Origin: Prochlorococcus sp. AG-409-M05
Lineage (GTDB): Bacteria; Cyanobacteriota; Cyanobacteriia; PCC-6307; Cyanobiaceae
Reading direction: 5' to 3'
Assembly (NCBI GenBank): GCA_003215435.1
Contig: QCKJ01000011.1
Coordinates: 1-46,094 of the forward strand
Length of the DNA stretch: 46,094 nt
Below are positions 1-12,276 of the stretch, piece by piece. A program made the translations under genes and the position numbers. Numbering within the stretch: the first letter of the stretch is position 1; the number at the start of each line of letters is the position of its first letter. Below the pieces are notes generated by a model. It ran no database searches. It was given only the letters and a program-made list of their open reading frames with translations, and was not told the DNA's origin.

Positions 1-116
1 CGTTAGACAATGCGACTGTCACCACTGCACACTGTTGCGTTTTGTAAAGACTACTACTAAGAAGTGTAAAGCAGCTAGTAAATCCCTGCAAAAAACTAAA
101 TTTTAGGTATAAATAA

Positions 117-1538
117 CTATTTTGGTATTCCGTTTGTGTAATTCAGGAGCCAGGCGGCTGTCCGCAGGTAGATCAATACTCCAGCCACATCTGTAGCAGT
201 TGTAATAAAAGGTGCAGACATCAAAGCAGGGTCTAATCCCATACGATCAAAAATCAGCGGTAAAGCAGCACCAGCAGTAGCAGCCAATGTAGTAATAGCC
301 ATCAAACTTATGCCTACAGCAGCTCCAACAAGAGGTCCATCCCCCCTCCACCATGCGAAAGGAACAACCACTATCAGCATCAAAAGGCCTAATAAAGCTC
401 CAGCAATTGCTTCTCTAGCAACTGCTTTCATTGGACCGAGAGCCTGAATTCGCTGTGTACTCAAACCACGAATAACAACAGTAGAGCTTTGAGCCCCAAC
501 GTTTCCACCAGCACCTATTAATAAAGGAATAAATGCTGCTAAAAGAACTACTTGCTGCAATACAAAGTCATTCATAGCAATGACATGTGTAGTTAAGCCA
601 TTGGCTAATACCAAAACGACTAACCAAACAACTCTTCTACGAGCAACAACAAATAAATTACTCTGAAAATAATCATCTTCATCACCCGCCTGCACAGCAC
701 CGGCAGCATATAAATCCCGAGTGGCTTCCTGCTGAATAACATCAATGACATCATCAACCGTGACGATGCCTACAAGTCTCTGCTCCCGATCTACAACAGG
801 AACTGCAAGAAAATCATATCGCTGAATAGCCCTAGCAACTTCCTCTTGATCGGTATCAGTACTTACACTCACTACATCACGAGTCATCAAATCGCCAATA
901 CAAGCCTCAGGATCAGCAGTGACCAAATCCCTTAAAGAAAGAATTCCTGTGAGATGTCTTTCTGCATCAGTAACGTAAAGGCTATAAATAGTCTCCGTGT
1001 CAGGAGCCCTTCTTCTAACAATCGTTAAAGCTTGAGCGGCAGTGTGACCTTCTTTGAGATCAACAAATTCAGTAGTCATTAACCTCCCAGCTGTCTCAGG
1101 CTCATAACCCAACAGTTGAGCTGTCACGCGTCTCTCCGAAGGACTTAATTCAGCTAACAACCTCCGAACAACCTTTGCAGGCAACTCATCAAAAAGCTGT
1201 ACACGATCATCAGGAGACATCTTCTCTACTAACTCAAGCACCTCGCCAGAACGCAACCTGTCAAGCAAGCTCTGTTGAACAAGGGGGTCTAGATATTCAT
1301 ATACCTCAATAGCCTCATTCTTATTAAGTAAACGGAACGCTAGGGCTTGCAAGATCAAAGGCAAGCCACCTATTGCCTCAGCAATATCTACTGGTTGAAC
1401 AGGCTGCAGTAGGAGCTTGACTGAGTCATAATTGCCTGCAGACAACATCTCTTCTAGCTGCTGCGAAACCACCTCAGCTAATTGAGGGTCATTTACAACT
1501 GATGTCCCAGGGCCAGGCAACCCTGTTGCCTCTTTCAT
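117..1538 (-). CDS. mgtE: Magnesium transporter MgtE
   Basis: Inner-membrane Mg2+ channel/transporter gated by cytoplasmic Mg2+. The 473-residue protein has the normal family layout: an N-terminal helical MgtE_N domain (about residues 20-135), a CBS pair (about 150-270, with a recognisable GIVTVDDVIDVI stretch), and a C-terminal membrane domain of about five helices (about 300-470). The ion-pore signature GAGGNVGAQSS lies in the second membrane segment. Length and order match full-length MgtE, so the gene looks intact. It starts at the ATG ending at 1538 and is divergent from the glutathione peroxidase gene across a 73-bp gap. No M-box-like leader fits in that gap. Confidence 0.95.
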   Translation of the reverse strand: MKEATGLPGPGTSVVNDPQLAEVVSQQLEEMLSAGNYDSVKLLLQPVQPVDIAEAIGGLPLILQALAFRLLNKNEAIEVYEYLDPLVQQSLLDRLRSGEVLELVEKMSPDDRVQLFDELPAKVVRRLLAELSPSERRVTAQLLGYEPETAGRLMTTEFVDLKEGHTAAQALTIVRRRAPDTETIYSLYVTDAERHLTGILSLRDLVTADPEACIGDLMTRDVVSVSTDTDQEEVARAIQRYDFLAVPVVDREQRLVGIVTVDDVIDVIQQEATRDLYAAGAVQAGDEDDYFQSNLFVVARRRVVWLVVLVLANGLTTHVIAMNDFVLQQVVLLAAFIPLLIGAGGNVGAQSSTVVIRGLSTQRIQALGPMKAVAREAIAGALLGLLMLIVVVPFAWWRGDGPLVGAAVGISLMAITTLAATAGAALPLIFDRMGLDPALMSAPFITTATDVAGVLIYLRTAAWLLNYTNGIPK

Positions 1539-1611
1539 GGCATCAATTCAGGGCCTCATCATCTTATGGCTATGTTGAGTAGCTAATGTGAAATTGTGAG
1601 TATCAACAGTC

Positions 1612-2091
1612 ATGACTTTGAACACTAGTGAAGTATTGGTTCGCAAAACAGACGGAGCAATGAAGTCTCTTGGTGATTACCGGGGACAAGTACTCCTGAT
1701 CGTTAATGTTGCGAGCAAGTGTGGTTTTACAAAGCAATATGCCGCTTTACAAGCTTTACAAGACAAATACGTTGGCGAGAACTTTTTGGTACTTGGGTTC
1801 CCATGCAATGACTTTGGAAATCAAGAGCCTGGAACCCTCGATGAAATTCAAGAATTCTGTTCTACAACATATGGTGTCAAATTTGAGCTCTTCGACAAAG
1901 TGCATGCGAGAGGACAGACAACCGAACCCTATACAACTTTAAACCAATTCAAACAAGGTGGAGATGTTGAATGGAACTTCGAGAAATTTCTCATAGGGAA
2001 AGACTGTAAAGTTATTGCAAGATTTAAAAGCAATATTGAGCCTGAAAGCAATGAAATCAAAACTGCTATTGAATCTGCAATTAATGGTTAA
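1612..2091 (+). CDS. Thiol-type glutathione peroxidase (GPx family)
   Basis: Reduces hydroperoxides in the cytoplasm. The 159-residue protein has the thioredoxin-like GPx fold signatures: the peroxidatic Cys37 in VASKCGFT, the second block LGFPCNDFGNQEPG with Gln71, and the WNF block with Trp121 and Asn122, giving a complete Cys-Gln-Trp-Asn tetrad. Cysteine replaces selenocysteine. Cys83 is placed like the resolving cysteine of thioredoxin-dependent GPx enzymes, so the physiological reductant may be thioredoxin rather than glutathione (inference from the family). The 3' end overlaps the convergent crcB gene by 11 bp. Confidence 0.93.
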   Translation: MTLNTSEVLVRKTDGAMKSLGDYRGQVLLIVNVASKCGFTKQYAALQALQDKYVGENFLVLGFPCNDFGNQEPGTLDEIQEFCSTTYGVKFELFDKVHARGQTTEPYTTLNQFKQGGDVEWNFEKFLIGKDCKVIARFKSNIEPESNEIKTAIESAING

Positions 2092-2434
2092 GTTTCTTTC
2101 CCAAGGAAAAGCCAAGGTAAACAGCTATCAGACCAAATATCATTGTTAGAAATAACAATTTAAAAGCCGAGAAGTAATCGCCTATCTCAATCAATTTAAT
2201 ACAACTAAGTAACCACCCACTAAAAGTAGTTAAAGATCCACAGAAACCAGCACCTATTAGCAATTGAGGTCTTTGCTTTAGAGAGATTGATGCTAGAAAT
2301 CCAAATACGGCAGCACCAACAAGATTAGGAACTATATGATTACCAAGCTGCCATCGTATAATTGCTCCAGGAACAGCCCCAAGAGCAACAAACAAAAAAT
2401 CTATTCTTTTATAAATATTAATTGACTGGGTCAT
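2081..2434 (-). CDS. crcB: Fluoride exporter CrcB/Fluc, subunit 2
   Basis: Small four-helix membrane protein (117 residues) of the Fluc fluoride channel family, which relieves cytoplasmic F- toxicity as a dual-topology dimer. Family motifs are visible: GAVPGAIIRWQLGN near the N-terminus and GFCGSLTTFSGW in the middle, the latter holding the conserved Thr-Thr-Phe-Ser core. It is the second of two adjacent crcB genes; the upstream copy overlaps its start by 17 bp. In species with paired copies the two proteins usually form an antiparallel heterodimer, which is the likely arrangement here. Its stop overlaps the end of the convergent gpx gene. Confidence 0.9.
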   Translation of the reverse strand: MTQSINIYKRIDFLFVALGAVPGAIIRWQLGNHIVPNLVGAAVFGFLASISLKQRPQLLIGAGFCGSLTTFSGWLLSCIKLIEIGDYFSAFKLLFLTMIFGLIAVYLGFSLGKKLNH

Positions 2435-2828
2435 GAGTTAACATATAACCAAACCTGATAGCCATTAAACCTCCTAATACAGAAGCCAAAAAAAGTAAGC
2501 CTAGATGTTTAAATTTTCTTAAAAAAAGTATCTCATAAAATTCAAATATAAAAGTAGAGAAAGTACTAAGACTTCCTAAAAATCCAACTACTATCAATAA
2601 AGCAAAAGGAGTTATAAAGAAGTTTGAATAACAATGTTCATATGACCCATAAGTTAAACCCAATAAAAAAGAAGCTAAAAGATTTATTGATAATGTAGAA
2701 AGATATCTGGTTTGAAAGAATAACTTCAAAATTGATGCTAACCACACCCTTAAAGAGGCTCCAGTTATAGCCCCTATAGAAACTAGGAAGAAGGCCGAGA
2801 AGCCTCTTAAATGAATGCATTCAGACAT
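2418..2828 (-). CDS. crcB: Fluoride exporter CrcB/Fluc, subunit 1
   Basis: Second CrcB-family membrane protein (136 residues, about four helices). Motifs GAITGASLRVWLASI and GFLGSLSTFSTF are the family hallmarks; the C-terminal copy retains a Ser-Thr-Phe-Ser version of the pore motif. The ATG at 2828 overlaps the stop of the SH3-like gene by 8 bp, and its own 3' end overlaps the next crcB by 17 bp. This points to translational coupling within one transcript starting upstream at gyrB. Base composition is more AT-rich than the other copy. No fluoride riboswitch can precede it because the upstream DNA is coding. Confidence 0.9.
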   Translation of the reverse strand: MSECIHLRGFSAFFLVSIGAITGASLRVWLASILKLFFQTRYLSTLSINLLASFLLGLTYGSYEHCYSNFFITPFALLIVVGFLGSLSTFSTFIFEFYEILFLRKFKHLGLLFLASVLGGLMAIRFGYMLTHDPVN

Positions 2829-3161
2829 TCACATTCAGCCAACCATGTCTTGCCGTCGCAGCGTCACCAATAAGGTTATTTGAATAAAGCTTGACTCTAA
2901 TCCAATTGCCACCGTCTTCACTTTCCCAAGAATCCAAAATATAAATAGGCGTTCCCATATCCAAAGTCCTTAAGCTAGGCGCAAACGTAATTGGACTAGA
3001 GCGTAAAATCTCATCATCTTCTGCAAGAAATAGATTGGAAGAATACTGTATTCGAATCTGTGAATACCTTCTTTCTCCTCCTCCAGCTGGCAATGTTACA
3101 GGCGCACAAAGAGCAACTCCAAGAAGCCATCCCCAACGGAGAAAAGTATTTATAGCTGGCA

Positions 3162-3162
<1 letters not shown>
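2821..3162 (-). CDS. Exported SH3-like domain protein, function unknown
   Basis: Small protein of 113 residues. Residues 1-26 form a signal-peptide-like segment (short charged start, hydrophobic stretch WGWLLGVALCAPV, then AGG). The remainder is rich in beta-strand patterns and ends with a GNWIRVKL...HGWLNVNV pattern typical of bacterial SH3 (SH3b-like) domains, where the conserved Trp-Leu-pattern closes the fold. Such domains often bind cell wall or protein partners in the periplasm; no specific role can be read from the sequence. The ATG shares one base with the gyrB stop (TGATG), and its stop overlaps crcB by 8 bp, so it is translated as part of the gyrB-crcB operon. Confidence 0.7.
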
Positions 3163-5129
<1,967 letters not shown>

Positions 5130-5285
5130 CTAGAAATCCGCAGCCAGGGTAGGTTGTTTTTGGTGGTCTAATAGACGAGAGAGTCCTCGACCTGGCGATC
5201 TAAATTTACCACTTTTACAGCAAAAAACTTGCAAGGGTTCCAGAAGCTGAATAGCTAATAAACCAAGCCAAAATTAGTTCCTGGC

Positions 5286-6200
5286 ATGTCTAACCTGAAA
5301 ACCTCTACCGTAAGGGCTCAACCACTCGTAATTGTCGTATTAGGTCCTACTGCTAGCGGCAAAACATCCCTATCAATCGAACTTGCCGAAAAATTAAATC
5401 TAAGTGTCTTAAACGTCGACTCAAGGCAGCTCTATCGAGGAATGGATATTGGTACTGCTAAACCAACCAATGAACAACAACGCAGGGTTAAGCATTTTTT
5501 GATTGATCTACGTGAACCAGATCAACCAATGACAATGCAAGAATTTCAATCAACAGCAAATCTTCAAATTCAAGATTTACTCAGCAAGGAAGGTGGCTGT
5601 TTACTTGTTGGTGGAAGCGGTCTTTATCTCAAGGCGTTGACTCAGGGATTATGTCCACCATCAGTAGGACCTCAAAAACAAATCCGCGAGCAACTGAACA
5701 GTCTTGGACAAAATATTTGTCACAATCTTCTCAAAACAGCTGATCCTCTAGCAGCACAAAGAATTCATCCTGCAGATGTTTTTAGGACCCAACGTGCCTT
5801 AGAAGTCCTATATGTCACAGGAAAACCGCTGAGTCCTCAACAGAGAACAAACCCTCCCCCATGGCGTGTCCTCGAGCTTGGACTAGACCCAAAAGATCTT
5901 CCCAAAAGAATCTCTGAAAGAACAATTGAGCTTTATCAAAATGGATTACTTAGAGAAACAGAGAAACTGTGTAACCAATTCAGCCCTGAATTGCCTTTAT
6001 TGCAGACCATTGGCTATGGGGAGGCATTAAAAGTACTTAATGGCCAATTAGAGCTTGAAGATGCTATTGCCTTAACTACAAAGCGCACACTGCAATTTGC
6101 CAAGAGGCAAAGAACTTGGTTCAAAAAACAACATCACCCTTATTGGCTAAAAAGTGAGGAACCACTTAATGAAGCACTATCTGTAATCAAAGCAGCCTAA
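5286..6200 (+). CDS. miaA: tRNA dimethylallyltransferase MiaA
   Basis: Transfers the dimethylallyl group from DMAPP to A37 of tRNAs reading UNN codons. The 304-residue protein begins with the P-loop [13 protein letters not shown] (about residues 18-30), followed by the [16 protein letters not shown] block that binds the target adenosine and DMAPP, then [13 protein letters not shown], and the C-terminal TIGYGEAL plus [10 protein letters not shown] motifs. These are all standard. It is 66 bp upstream of infC in the same direction, so the two translation genes may be cotranscribed. Confidence 0.97.
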   Translation: MSNLKTSTVRAQPLVIVVLGPTASGKTSLSIELAEKLNLSVLNVDSRQLYRGMDIGTAKPTNEQQRRVKHFLIDLREPDQPMTMQEFQSTANLQIQDLLSKEGGCLLVGGSGLYLKALTQGLCPPSVGPQKQIREQLNSLGQNICHNLLKTADPLAAQRIHPADVFRTQRALEVLYVTGKPLSPQQRTNPPPWRVLELGLDPKDLPKRISERTIELYQNGLLRETEKLCNQFSPELPLLQTIGYGEALKVLNGQLELEDAIALTTKRTLQFAKRQRTWFKKQHHPYWLKSEEPLNEALSVIKAA

Positions 6201-6266
6201 TGTAAGTGCAGTAGATCTATTTGTAGTGTCCTTCCAGATCTGCATTACCCACCTCTAACCCACTGA

Positions 6267-6941
6267 ATGCCTCCACGTCCTCGTTTTGACCGTCGCGCTC
6301 CAGTCAGAGAGCTACCAAATATCAATGACCGAATCAGTTATCCCAAATTAAGGGTGGTTGATGCAGACGGCACCCAATTAGGTGTCATAAATAGGGAAGA
6401 AGCCCTGGATGTAGCAAAGAATCGGGAACTGGATCTAGTTCTTGTAAGCGAAAAAGCAGATCCTCCTGTCTGCAGAATTATGGATTACGGCAAATATAAA
6501 TTTGAACAAGAAAAAAAAGCTAAAGAAGCAAAAAAGAAATCTCATCAAACTGAAGTGAAAGAAGTGAAAATGAGATACAAAATTGACAAGCATGACTATG
6601 ACGTCCGTCTAGGGCATGCAACACGCTTCCTGAAAGCGGGCGACAAAGTTAAGTGCACAGTTATTTTCCGAGGTAGAGAGATCCAACACAGTTCGCTTGC
6701 AGAAAGCCTTTTAAGGCGAATGGCTAATGATCTTGAAGAGAAAGCTGAGATTCAACAAGCTCCAAAAAGAGAAGGGAGAAATATGATCATGTTCCTAACG
6801 CCACGAAAAACCCCACTGCTAAAAAAAGACAAAGAAGAAGCTACGCATAAAGCGGTCGAAAGAAAGAGCCCTACAAAAGTCCCGAATCTAGGTAGATCTG
6901 AAAGTCAAATGCGCAACCAAAATAAATCAATCCAGAAATAA
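6267..6941 (+). CDS. infC: Translation initiation factor IF-3
   Basis: Binds the 30S subunit, prevents premature 50S joining and checks the start codon. The 224-residue protein has the IF3 N-domain ([21 protein letters not shown] to about residue 80, with [16 protein letters not shown]), the Lys-rich linker, and the C-domain ([24 protein letters not shown] ..., split by [14 protein letters not shown]). After the core, a basic low-complexity tail of about 40 residues follows, longer than in E. coli IF-3. The start is an ordinary ATG, not the AUU of enterobacteria, so the classic start-codon autoregulation is not evident. Confidence 0.97.
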   Translation: MPPRPRFDRRAPVRELPNINDRISYPKLRVVDADGTQLGVINREEALDVAKNRELDLVLVSEKADPPVCRIMDYGKYKFEQEKKAKEAKKKSHQTEVKEVKMRYKIDKHDYDVRLGHATRFLKAGDKVKCTVIFRGREIQHSSLAESLLRRMANDLEEKAEIQQAPKREGRNMIMFLTPRKTPLLKKDKEEATHKAVERKSPTKVPNLGRSESQMRNQNKSIQK

Positions 6942-7073
6942 ATATCTTTTTAACCTCAAATTTTGATTACTTCGGCTAGCTGGATCCAAGAAATCATGAC
7001 CTAATCCAATCTCTTTTTGCTTACTAAAGCCAAAGTTTACTGAAAGGATTACGAGGCGTAACAAGGAGGTTTA

Positions 7074-7127
7074 ATGGGCAAAAACCTAGGATTATTAAGT
7101 TTTTGCAAGGGAGTTGCAGGTATTTAA
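7074..7127 (+). CDS. Possible 17-residue peptide with a strong ribosome binding site
   Basis: Between infC and the GntR gene there is an ATG preceded by AAGGAGGT (7063-7070), a near-perfect anti-Shine-Dalgarno match in a genome where most starts lack one. The frame encodes MGKNLGLLSFCKGVAGI and then stops. No family is recognised. It could be a leader peptide, a tiny unannotated protein, or a chance ATG next to an AG-rich stretch; the spacing from GGAGG to the ATG is short (four bases). Confidence 0.22.
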   Translation: MGKNLGLLSFCKGVAGI

Positions 7128-7217
7128 AAACAACAAATTAGTAACCTGGCCGCACAGATAATTGTCACGAGGCGGTCACTTCCTTAGTGTAGCCGCATTA
7201 CGACCTGGCCCATCGGC

Positions 7218-8207
7218 GTGCGATTCCACATTCAGCAGGAAAGCGACATACCCGCGTCGACCCAGCTTTACAACCAAATTTGTTTTGCGATTGCTGCAAG
7301 GCACTATCCACCTGGCCACAGGCTGCCAAGCACTAGACAGCTAGCAATGCAAACAGGCCTCCATCGGAACACCATTAGTAAGGTTTACCGACAACTGGAA
7401 ACTGATGGTGTAGTAGAAGCTATGGCAGGTTCTGGAATCTATGTTCGTGACCAGCAAAAGCCACGTGAAGTAAAAACGCCATTACATCTTAGAAACAAAG
7501 CTGTCACTGATATTGACCAAGAAGTTCGGAAATGTGTTGATGGTTTACTGAATTCAGGATGTACTCTGCAGCAAACTAGAGAACTTCTTACAAAAGAAAT
7601 TGATTGGCGCTTACGTTGTGGTGCAAGAGTTCTAGTAAGCACGCCTCGCGAAGACATTGGCGCATCAATGCTGATTGCAGAAGAACTAGAGCCTCATATC
7701 GAGGTACCTATCGAAGTAATGCCAATGGAAGAGCTTGAAAGTGTATTGGAGAGCTCAAGAAATGGAACAGTTGTAACTAGCCGCTACTTTTTGCAGCCAC
7801 TCGAAAATTTGGCAAAAAAGCATGGCGTCAGAGCTGTAGCTGTAGACCTAAATGACTTTCGCCAAGAACTAGCGATGCTAAAAGAACTTCGCAGTGGTAG
7901 CTGCGTAGGGCTAGTGAGCATTAGTCCAGGCATCTTGCGCGCTGCAGAAGTGATCCTCCACAGCATGCGTGGAAATGAAATTTTGCTTATGACAGCAACT
8001 CCAGATGTAGGGAGTCGTCTTTTAGCTCTTTTAAGAGCCTCTAGTCATGTTCTATGTGACAGACCGAGTCTATCTCTGGTAGAGCAAAGTCTAAGGCAAA
8101 ATAGGTCTCAGCTAATGCGAATGCCTCAAATTCATTGTGCAGAAAGTTACTTAAGTGGAGATACTATTGAAAAATTACTAAAAGAAATCGGACTTCAGAA
8201 TAAATAA
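7218..8207 (+). CDS. GntR-family transcriptional regulator
   Basis: DNA-binding protein of 329 residues. Residues about 14-78 form a GntR winged helix ([28 protein letters not shown], then [30 protein letters not shown]), ending with the typical wing. The C-terminal 240 residues do not show the aminotransferase fold of MocR proteins nor an obvious FadR or UTRA domain; they look like an alpha/beta ligand-binding part of the sort found in cyanobacterial members. The start is GTG at 7218, giving the N-terminus [13 protein letters not shown]; no in-frame ATG lies nearby. cysE follows 17 bp downstream on the same strand, so both probably share a transcript. Ligand and targets are unknown. Confidence 0.85.
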   Translation: MRFHIQQESDIPASTQLYNQICFAIAARHYPPGHRLPSTRQLAMQTGLHRNTISKVYRQLETDGVVEAMAGSGIYVRDQQKPREVKTPLHLRNKAVTDIDQEVRKCVDGLLNSGCTLQQTRELLTKEIDWRLRCGARVLVSTPREDIGASMLIAEELEPHIEVPIEVMPMEELESVLESSRNGTVVTSRYFLQPLENLAKKHGVRAVAVDLNDFRQELAMLKELRSGSCVGLVSISPGILRAAEVILHSMRGNEILLMTATPDVGSRLLALLRASSHVLCDRPSLSLVEQSLRQNRSQLMRMPQIHCAESYLSGDTIEKLLKEIGLQNK

Positions 8208-8224
8208 GTGCAAATTTAAAATCA

Positions 8225-8983
8225 ATGCTTAGGTCAATCAAATCGGATCTAAAGATCGTTAAAGAGCGGGATCCAGCAGCAAGAGGATTTCTAGAAATTA
8301 TCCTCTGTTATCCAGGAGTCCAGGCAATTACAATTCACCGACTAACTCATCGCCTATGGAATACAAAGATACCTCTAATTCCTATAAAACTTATTGCCCG
8401 ACTTCTCAGTCAAGTTAATAGAAGTTTAACAGGAATAGAGATTCATCCTGGAGCAAGAATAGGCAGTGGAGTATTTATTGATCATGGGATGGGAGTTGTG
8501 ATAGGGGAAACAGCAGAAATTGGAAACAGATGCCTTCTTTATCAAGGGGTAACCCTTGGAGGTACAGGAAAGGAGCATGGGAAAAGACATCCGACTCTTT
8601 CGGAAAATGTTGTTATCGGAGCAGGTGCAAAAGTCCTTGGTGGCATTCAAGTTGGAGCAAACACCAGAATTGGTGCAGGATCAGTAGTAGTAAGAGATGT
8701 TGAAGCTGACAGTACAGTAGTTGGAATACCAGGAAGAATTGTTCATCAAAGCGGAGTAAAAATCAATCCTCTGGCACACTCAGCACTCCCAGATGCAGAA
8801 GCAAATGTAATAAGAAACCTTATGGAAAGAATTGACCAGCTCGAGAACCAGGTAAGTACATTACATAAATATCTTCAATCCTTACCCGCAGATATTGGTC
8901 CTGACGAGGTTATTACTAACGAAGCCCAAAGTCTCAAAGATAGAGAGATATTAGAATTTCTTGGCGAAAATCCAAAGCAATAA
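8225..8983 (+). CDS. cysE: Serine O-acetyltransferase
   Basis: Makes O-acetylserine from serine and acetyl-CoA, the first step to cysteine. The 252-residue protein has the N-terminal helical part (1-65) and a left-handed beta-helix of hexapeptide repeats (about 70-165). Key motifs: [29 protein letters not shown] with the catalytic His/Asp, and [19 protein letters not shown] tail of about 75 residues with a short coiled-coil pattern follows the C-terminal GIPGRIV. It lies 17 bp behind the GntR gene and converges on secA with a 2-bp gap. Confidence 0.95.
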   Translation: MLRSIKSDLKIVKERDPAARGFLEIILCYPGVQAITIHRLTHRLWNTKIPLIPIKLIARLLSQVNRSLTGIEIHPGARIGSGVFIDHGMGVVIGETAEIGNRCLLYQGVTLGGTGKEHGKRHPTLSENVVIGAGAKVLGGIQVGANTRIGAGSVVVRDVEADSTVVGIPGRIVHQSGVKINPLAHSALPDAEANVIRNLMERIDQLENQVSTLHKYLQSLPADIGPDEVITNEAQSLKDREILEFLGENPKQ

Positions 8984-8985
8984 AT

Positions 8986-11871
8986 TTAAGTTTCCTCTAT
9001 ATCTTCAGAAGATTGATCTTCAGTCTTGTCCTTATCTCTAACAGGTGCAGGCTGGAACATAAACATTGAGTAAATTACATTGCGCCTCATATTTGTCATC
9101 ATTTCTAAAAACATATCGTAGCCCTCATTCTTGTATTCAATTAAAGGATCCTTTTGTCCATAACCTCTTAGACCAACTGATTCACGTAAAGCATCCATTG
9201 CCTGCAAATGTTCCCTCCATAAAACATCTATTTGCTGCAAAATAAAGAATCTTTCAGCCTCTCTCATTAATCCTGGACGATTCTCTTCTACCTGTCCTTC
9301 CTTAATATCGTAGGCATTACGTAATTGCTCTTGGAGAAAAGCTTTTAACTCATCTGAGTTAAGGCCTAATAATTGATCAGACTTTAAATCCTCTAAAAGA
9401 TAAACAAACTCCTTTACCTTTGCAACTAGTCGGCCAATATCCCACTCTTCGGGGGGCAAGTCTGGGTTCACATAAGCATCAACAATATCATCAATTGTTC
9501 TCTCACCATATCCTATAACTTGCCTTTTTAGCCCAACCCCTTCAAGGACTCTCCTCCGTTCTGAATACACAGCACGTCGCTGATTATTCATTACTTCATC
9601 ATATTCAAAAACCTGTTTTCGAATATCATAATAATACGTTTCAACTTTCTTTTGTGCACCCTCTAAAGAACGAGTAAGCATGCCGGACTCAATCGGCATA
9701 TCTTCTTCTACTCGAAAAGCATTCATTAGAGCTGCGACCCTTTCCCCTCCAAAAATTCGTAGCAAATTATCCTCTAAGGAAAGAAAAAAACGTGTGCTCC
9801 CTGGATCACCCTGGCGCCCTGAGCGCCCACGAAGTTGATTATCAACTCTTCGAGATTCATGTCTTTCAGTACCAATCACATGTAACCCACCAGCATCACG
9901 CACTCGTGACTCTTCCTGATGGACTACTAGGTCATACTCATCTTTAACCTTGGCAATAGAGTCACGCAATGCTCCAATCTGAGGATCATCTGTGGGAGCT
10001 TTTTCTGCAGCTGTGGAAATTCGATCTTCCAACTCAATTACACTGAGTGACCGATCTCCCCATCCTTTAACCAAATCCTTCGCAAGTTGAGCTAACAATT
10101 GGTCGGTATCTTCATTCAAGGCACAAGGAAATAAATTACCAATAGCCTTTGATTCGCTAATTAAATTCGAAGAAGAATCAGCTGAAACTTTTGTCTTAGA
10201 ATTTTCAAAGCCACTTGCTTTATCGAGATTACGTTGCAGAGGAACTGGTGGTCTATGTCCATCTTCCGGTCTTACCAATCTTGGCAAAAGAACCTCCCGT
10301 AATTTCAATCGAGCCATGTAATCACTATTGCCACCCAAGATAATGTCCGTACCACGTCCAGCCATATTGGTAGCAATAGTCACTGCTCCTGCACGACCAG
10401 CTTGAGCAACTATTTCAGCCTCACGCTCAACATTTTCAGGCTTAGCATTTAAAAGATTATGAGGAATATTTTGCTCTGAGAGTAAAGAACTCAATAACTC
10501 ACTTTTTTCAACACTTGTTGTACCAACCAAGACTGGTCTTGCTTCCTTATGAATTGCTGCAGTCTCGTTAGCTACTGCTCGCCATTTTGCTCCTTCAGTT
10601 TTATAAACCTGATCTACCCAATCCTGTCTTGCTCTAGGGCAATTAGTTGGGATAACAGTGGTTTCAAGCTTATAAGTTTTCTCGAACTCAACCTCTTCCG
10701 TCTTGGCCGTACCGGTCATTCCGGCTAAGCGTGGGTATAAAAGAAAAAAGTTCTGATAAGTAATTGAGGCAAGTGTCTGAGTCTCAGGCTGAATAGTCAA
10801 ACTCTCCTTTGCTTCTATAGCTTGATGTTGGCCATCACTCCATCTTCTGCCAGGCATTACTCGGCCTGTGAATTCATCAACAATGACTGCATCTCCTTCT
10901 CTAACTATATAATTAACATCTCTGACAAATAGTTCTTTAGCCTTTATTGCATTCGTGATGTAATGAGCCCAAGGGTCTGCAGGGTCAAACAAATCTCTCA
11001 CTTTTAGAAGTTGTTCTGCCTTCGCAAATCCTGCATCTGTAAGAGTGCATGTTCTCTGTTTCTCATCAACTTCGTAATCACCTTCTGGATCAATACCATC
11101 TTTTCCCATTTCCGCGGCTCTTTCCAAAGAAGAAACAACTTCTGCAGCCTTTTCATATTTTTCTTGAGGTCGCTCAACTTGACCAGAAATAATTAAAGGT
11201 GTCCTAGCTTCATCTACAAGTATGGAATCAACTTCATCAATAACGCAATATTGATATTCCCTTTGTACAACTTCACTAATATCGGTAGCCATGTTATCCC
11301 TTAAATAATCAAATCCAAGCTCAGAGTTCGTTGCGTAAGTAATATCGCAAGCATAATTATTTCTGCGTTCAGTAGGATTCATATCCTGCTGAATCAAGCC
11401 AACATTAAGGCCCAAAAATCGGTGAACTTGGCCCATCCATTCAGCATCACGTCTAGCCAAGTAATCGTTGACTGTCACAACATGAACTCCCCTTCCAGTT
11501 AAAGCATTTAGGAAGCTAGGAAGTGTCGCAACCAAAGTCTTACCTTCACCAGTCTTCATCTCAGCAATTTGCCCTTCATGCAAAACCATCCCACCAATAA
11601 GCTGCACATCAAAATGCCGCATTCCTAAAACCCTTTTACTAGCCTCTCGAACTACAGCAAAGGCCTCTGGCAACAGGTCATCTAACAGTGGCCTTTGCTT
11701 CTCCAGGGTTCCAGCATTAGATAACTGCTGTCGAAAGTCAGCTGTTTTCGCTCTAAGATCATCGTCGCTTAAGCAAATGATATCTTCTTCAAACAGGTTG
11801 ATATCAGTGACTATTGGCTGGTAGCGCCTCAACTTGCGAGCATTTGGATCACCCAGCAGTTGCTTGAGCAT
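8986..11871 (-). CDS. secA: Preprotein translocase ATPase SecA
   Basis: Motor ATPase that drives preproteins through SecYEG. Chosen start is the ATG at 11871 ([19 protein letters not shown], the conserved cyanobacterial N-terminus, 961 residues); an upstream TTG at 11889 would only add six residues. Motifs: Walker [64 protein letters not shown] and the helical scaffold. Between the last two, about 140 extra residues are inserted in nucleotide-binding fold 2, as in cyanobacterial and plastid SecA. The C-terminus is acidic ([14 protein letters not shown]) and has no Cys-rich zinc/SecB-binding tail. Confidence 0.97.
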   Translation of the reverse strand: MLKQLLGDPNARKLRRYQPIVTDINLFEEDIICLSDDDLRAKTADFRQQLSNAGTLEKQRPLLDDLLPEAFAVVREASKRVLGMRHFDVQLIGGMVLHEGQIAEMKTGEGKTLVATLPSFLNALTGRGVHVVTVNDYLARRDAEWMGQVHRFLGLNVGLIQQDMNPTERRNNYACDITYATNSELGFDYLRDNMATDISEVVQREYQYCVIDEVDSILVDEARTPLIISGQVERPQEKYEKAAEVVSSLERAAEMGKDGIDPEGDYEVDEKQRTCTLTDAGFAKAEQLLKVRDLFDPADPWAHYITNAIKAKELFVRDVNYIVREGDAVIVDEFTGRVMPGRRWSDGQHQAIEAKESLTIQPETQTLASITYQNFFLLYPRLAGMTGTAKTEEVEFEKTYKLETTVIPTNCPRARQDWVDQVYKTEGAKWRAVANETAAIHKEARPVLVGTTSVEKSELLSSLLSEQNIPHNLLNAKPENVEREAEIVAQAGRAGAVTIATNMAGRGTDIILGGNSDYMARLKLREVLLPRLVRPEDGHRPPVPLQRNLDKASGFENSKTKVSADSSSNLISESKAIGNLFPCALNEDTDQLLAQLAKDLVKGWGDRSLSVIELEDRISTAAEKAPTDDPQIGALRDSIAKVKDEYDLVVHQEESRVRDAGGLHVIGTERHESRRVDNQLRGRSGRQGDPGSTRFFLSLEDNLLRIFGGERVAALMNAFRVEEDMPIESGMLTRSLEGAQKKVETYYYDIRKQVFEYDEVMNNQRRAVYSERRRVLEGVGLKRQVIGYGERTIDDIVDAYVNPDLPPEEWDIGRLVAKVKEFVYLLEDLKSDQLLGLNSDELKAFLQEQLRNAYDIKEGQVEENRPGLMREAERFFILQQIDVLWREHLQAMDALRESVGLRGYGQKDPLIEYKNEGYDMFLEMMTNMRRNVIYSMFMFQPAPVRDKDKTEDQSSEDIEET

Positions 11872-12276
11872 AATTTTAAGAACTACCAAAACTTTAATAG
11901 CAGCTTACTTAAAAGAGGAAGAAAGTAAGTCTCCCAATAACTTTTAAGCAGCCAAAACCCCATCTTCACTAAAGCTCATGCGGGGCTCTGACATATCAGA
12001 GAAAGACTATCCAGACAGACAAAAAAGCTTTCCAATTAAGTTCAAGAACCCAGTGAAAAACAAATATCTGTATTTTGTTACTAAAAAAACCGATTGATTG
12101 GTGGTGAAAAAACGAAAGCGTCTTTGAAGCAAATTTAAAAATTATCTTTCTGCAACAAGGAACTTAAGGAATTTGCTTAAATCAAGATATCGGGTTTGTG
12201 AAGAGGCCCTACGCGAACAGCCTAATAAGTGTCCGGCTCAAAGAACTATCTGGATAGGCATGAGTAATTTCAGGAT
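11872..12276. other. Intergenic region between divergent secA and the ABC exporter gene
   Basis: About 400 bp without a convincing gene. It holds two inverted repeats: a 7-bp stem with a 12-base loop at 11904-11929 (CTTACTT / AAGTAAG), which would lie 33-58 nt upstream of the secA ATG in its leader, and a perfect 6-bp stem with a 4-base loop at 11986-12001 (CTCTGA / TCAGAG). Both could be structured leader or operator sites. It also marks the left edge of the glycan island. No tRNA, attachment-site repeat or insertion-sequence remnant was found. Confidence 0.5.

Noticed and set aside
1-116. Open sequence at the left edge, downstream of mgtE
   Set aside because: No coding frame, RNA structure or repeat could be supported in these 116 bases.
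11872-11889. Longer secA beginning at TTG 11889
   Set aside because: It only adds MVVLKI; the ATG at 11871 gives the conserved [20 protein letters not shown]-terminus.
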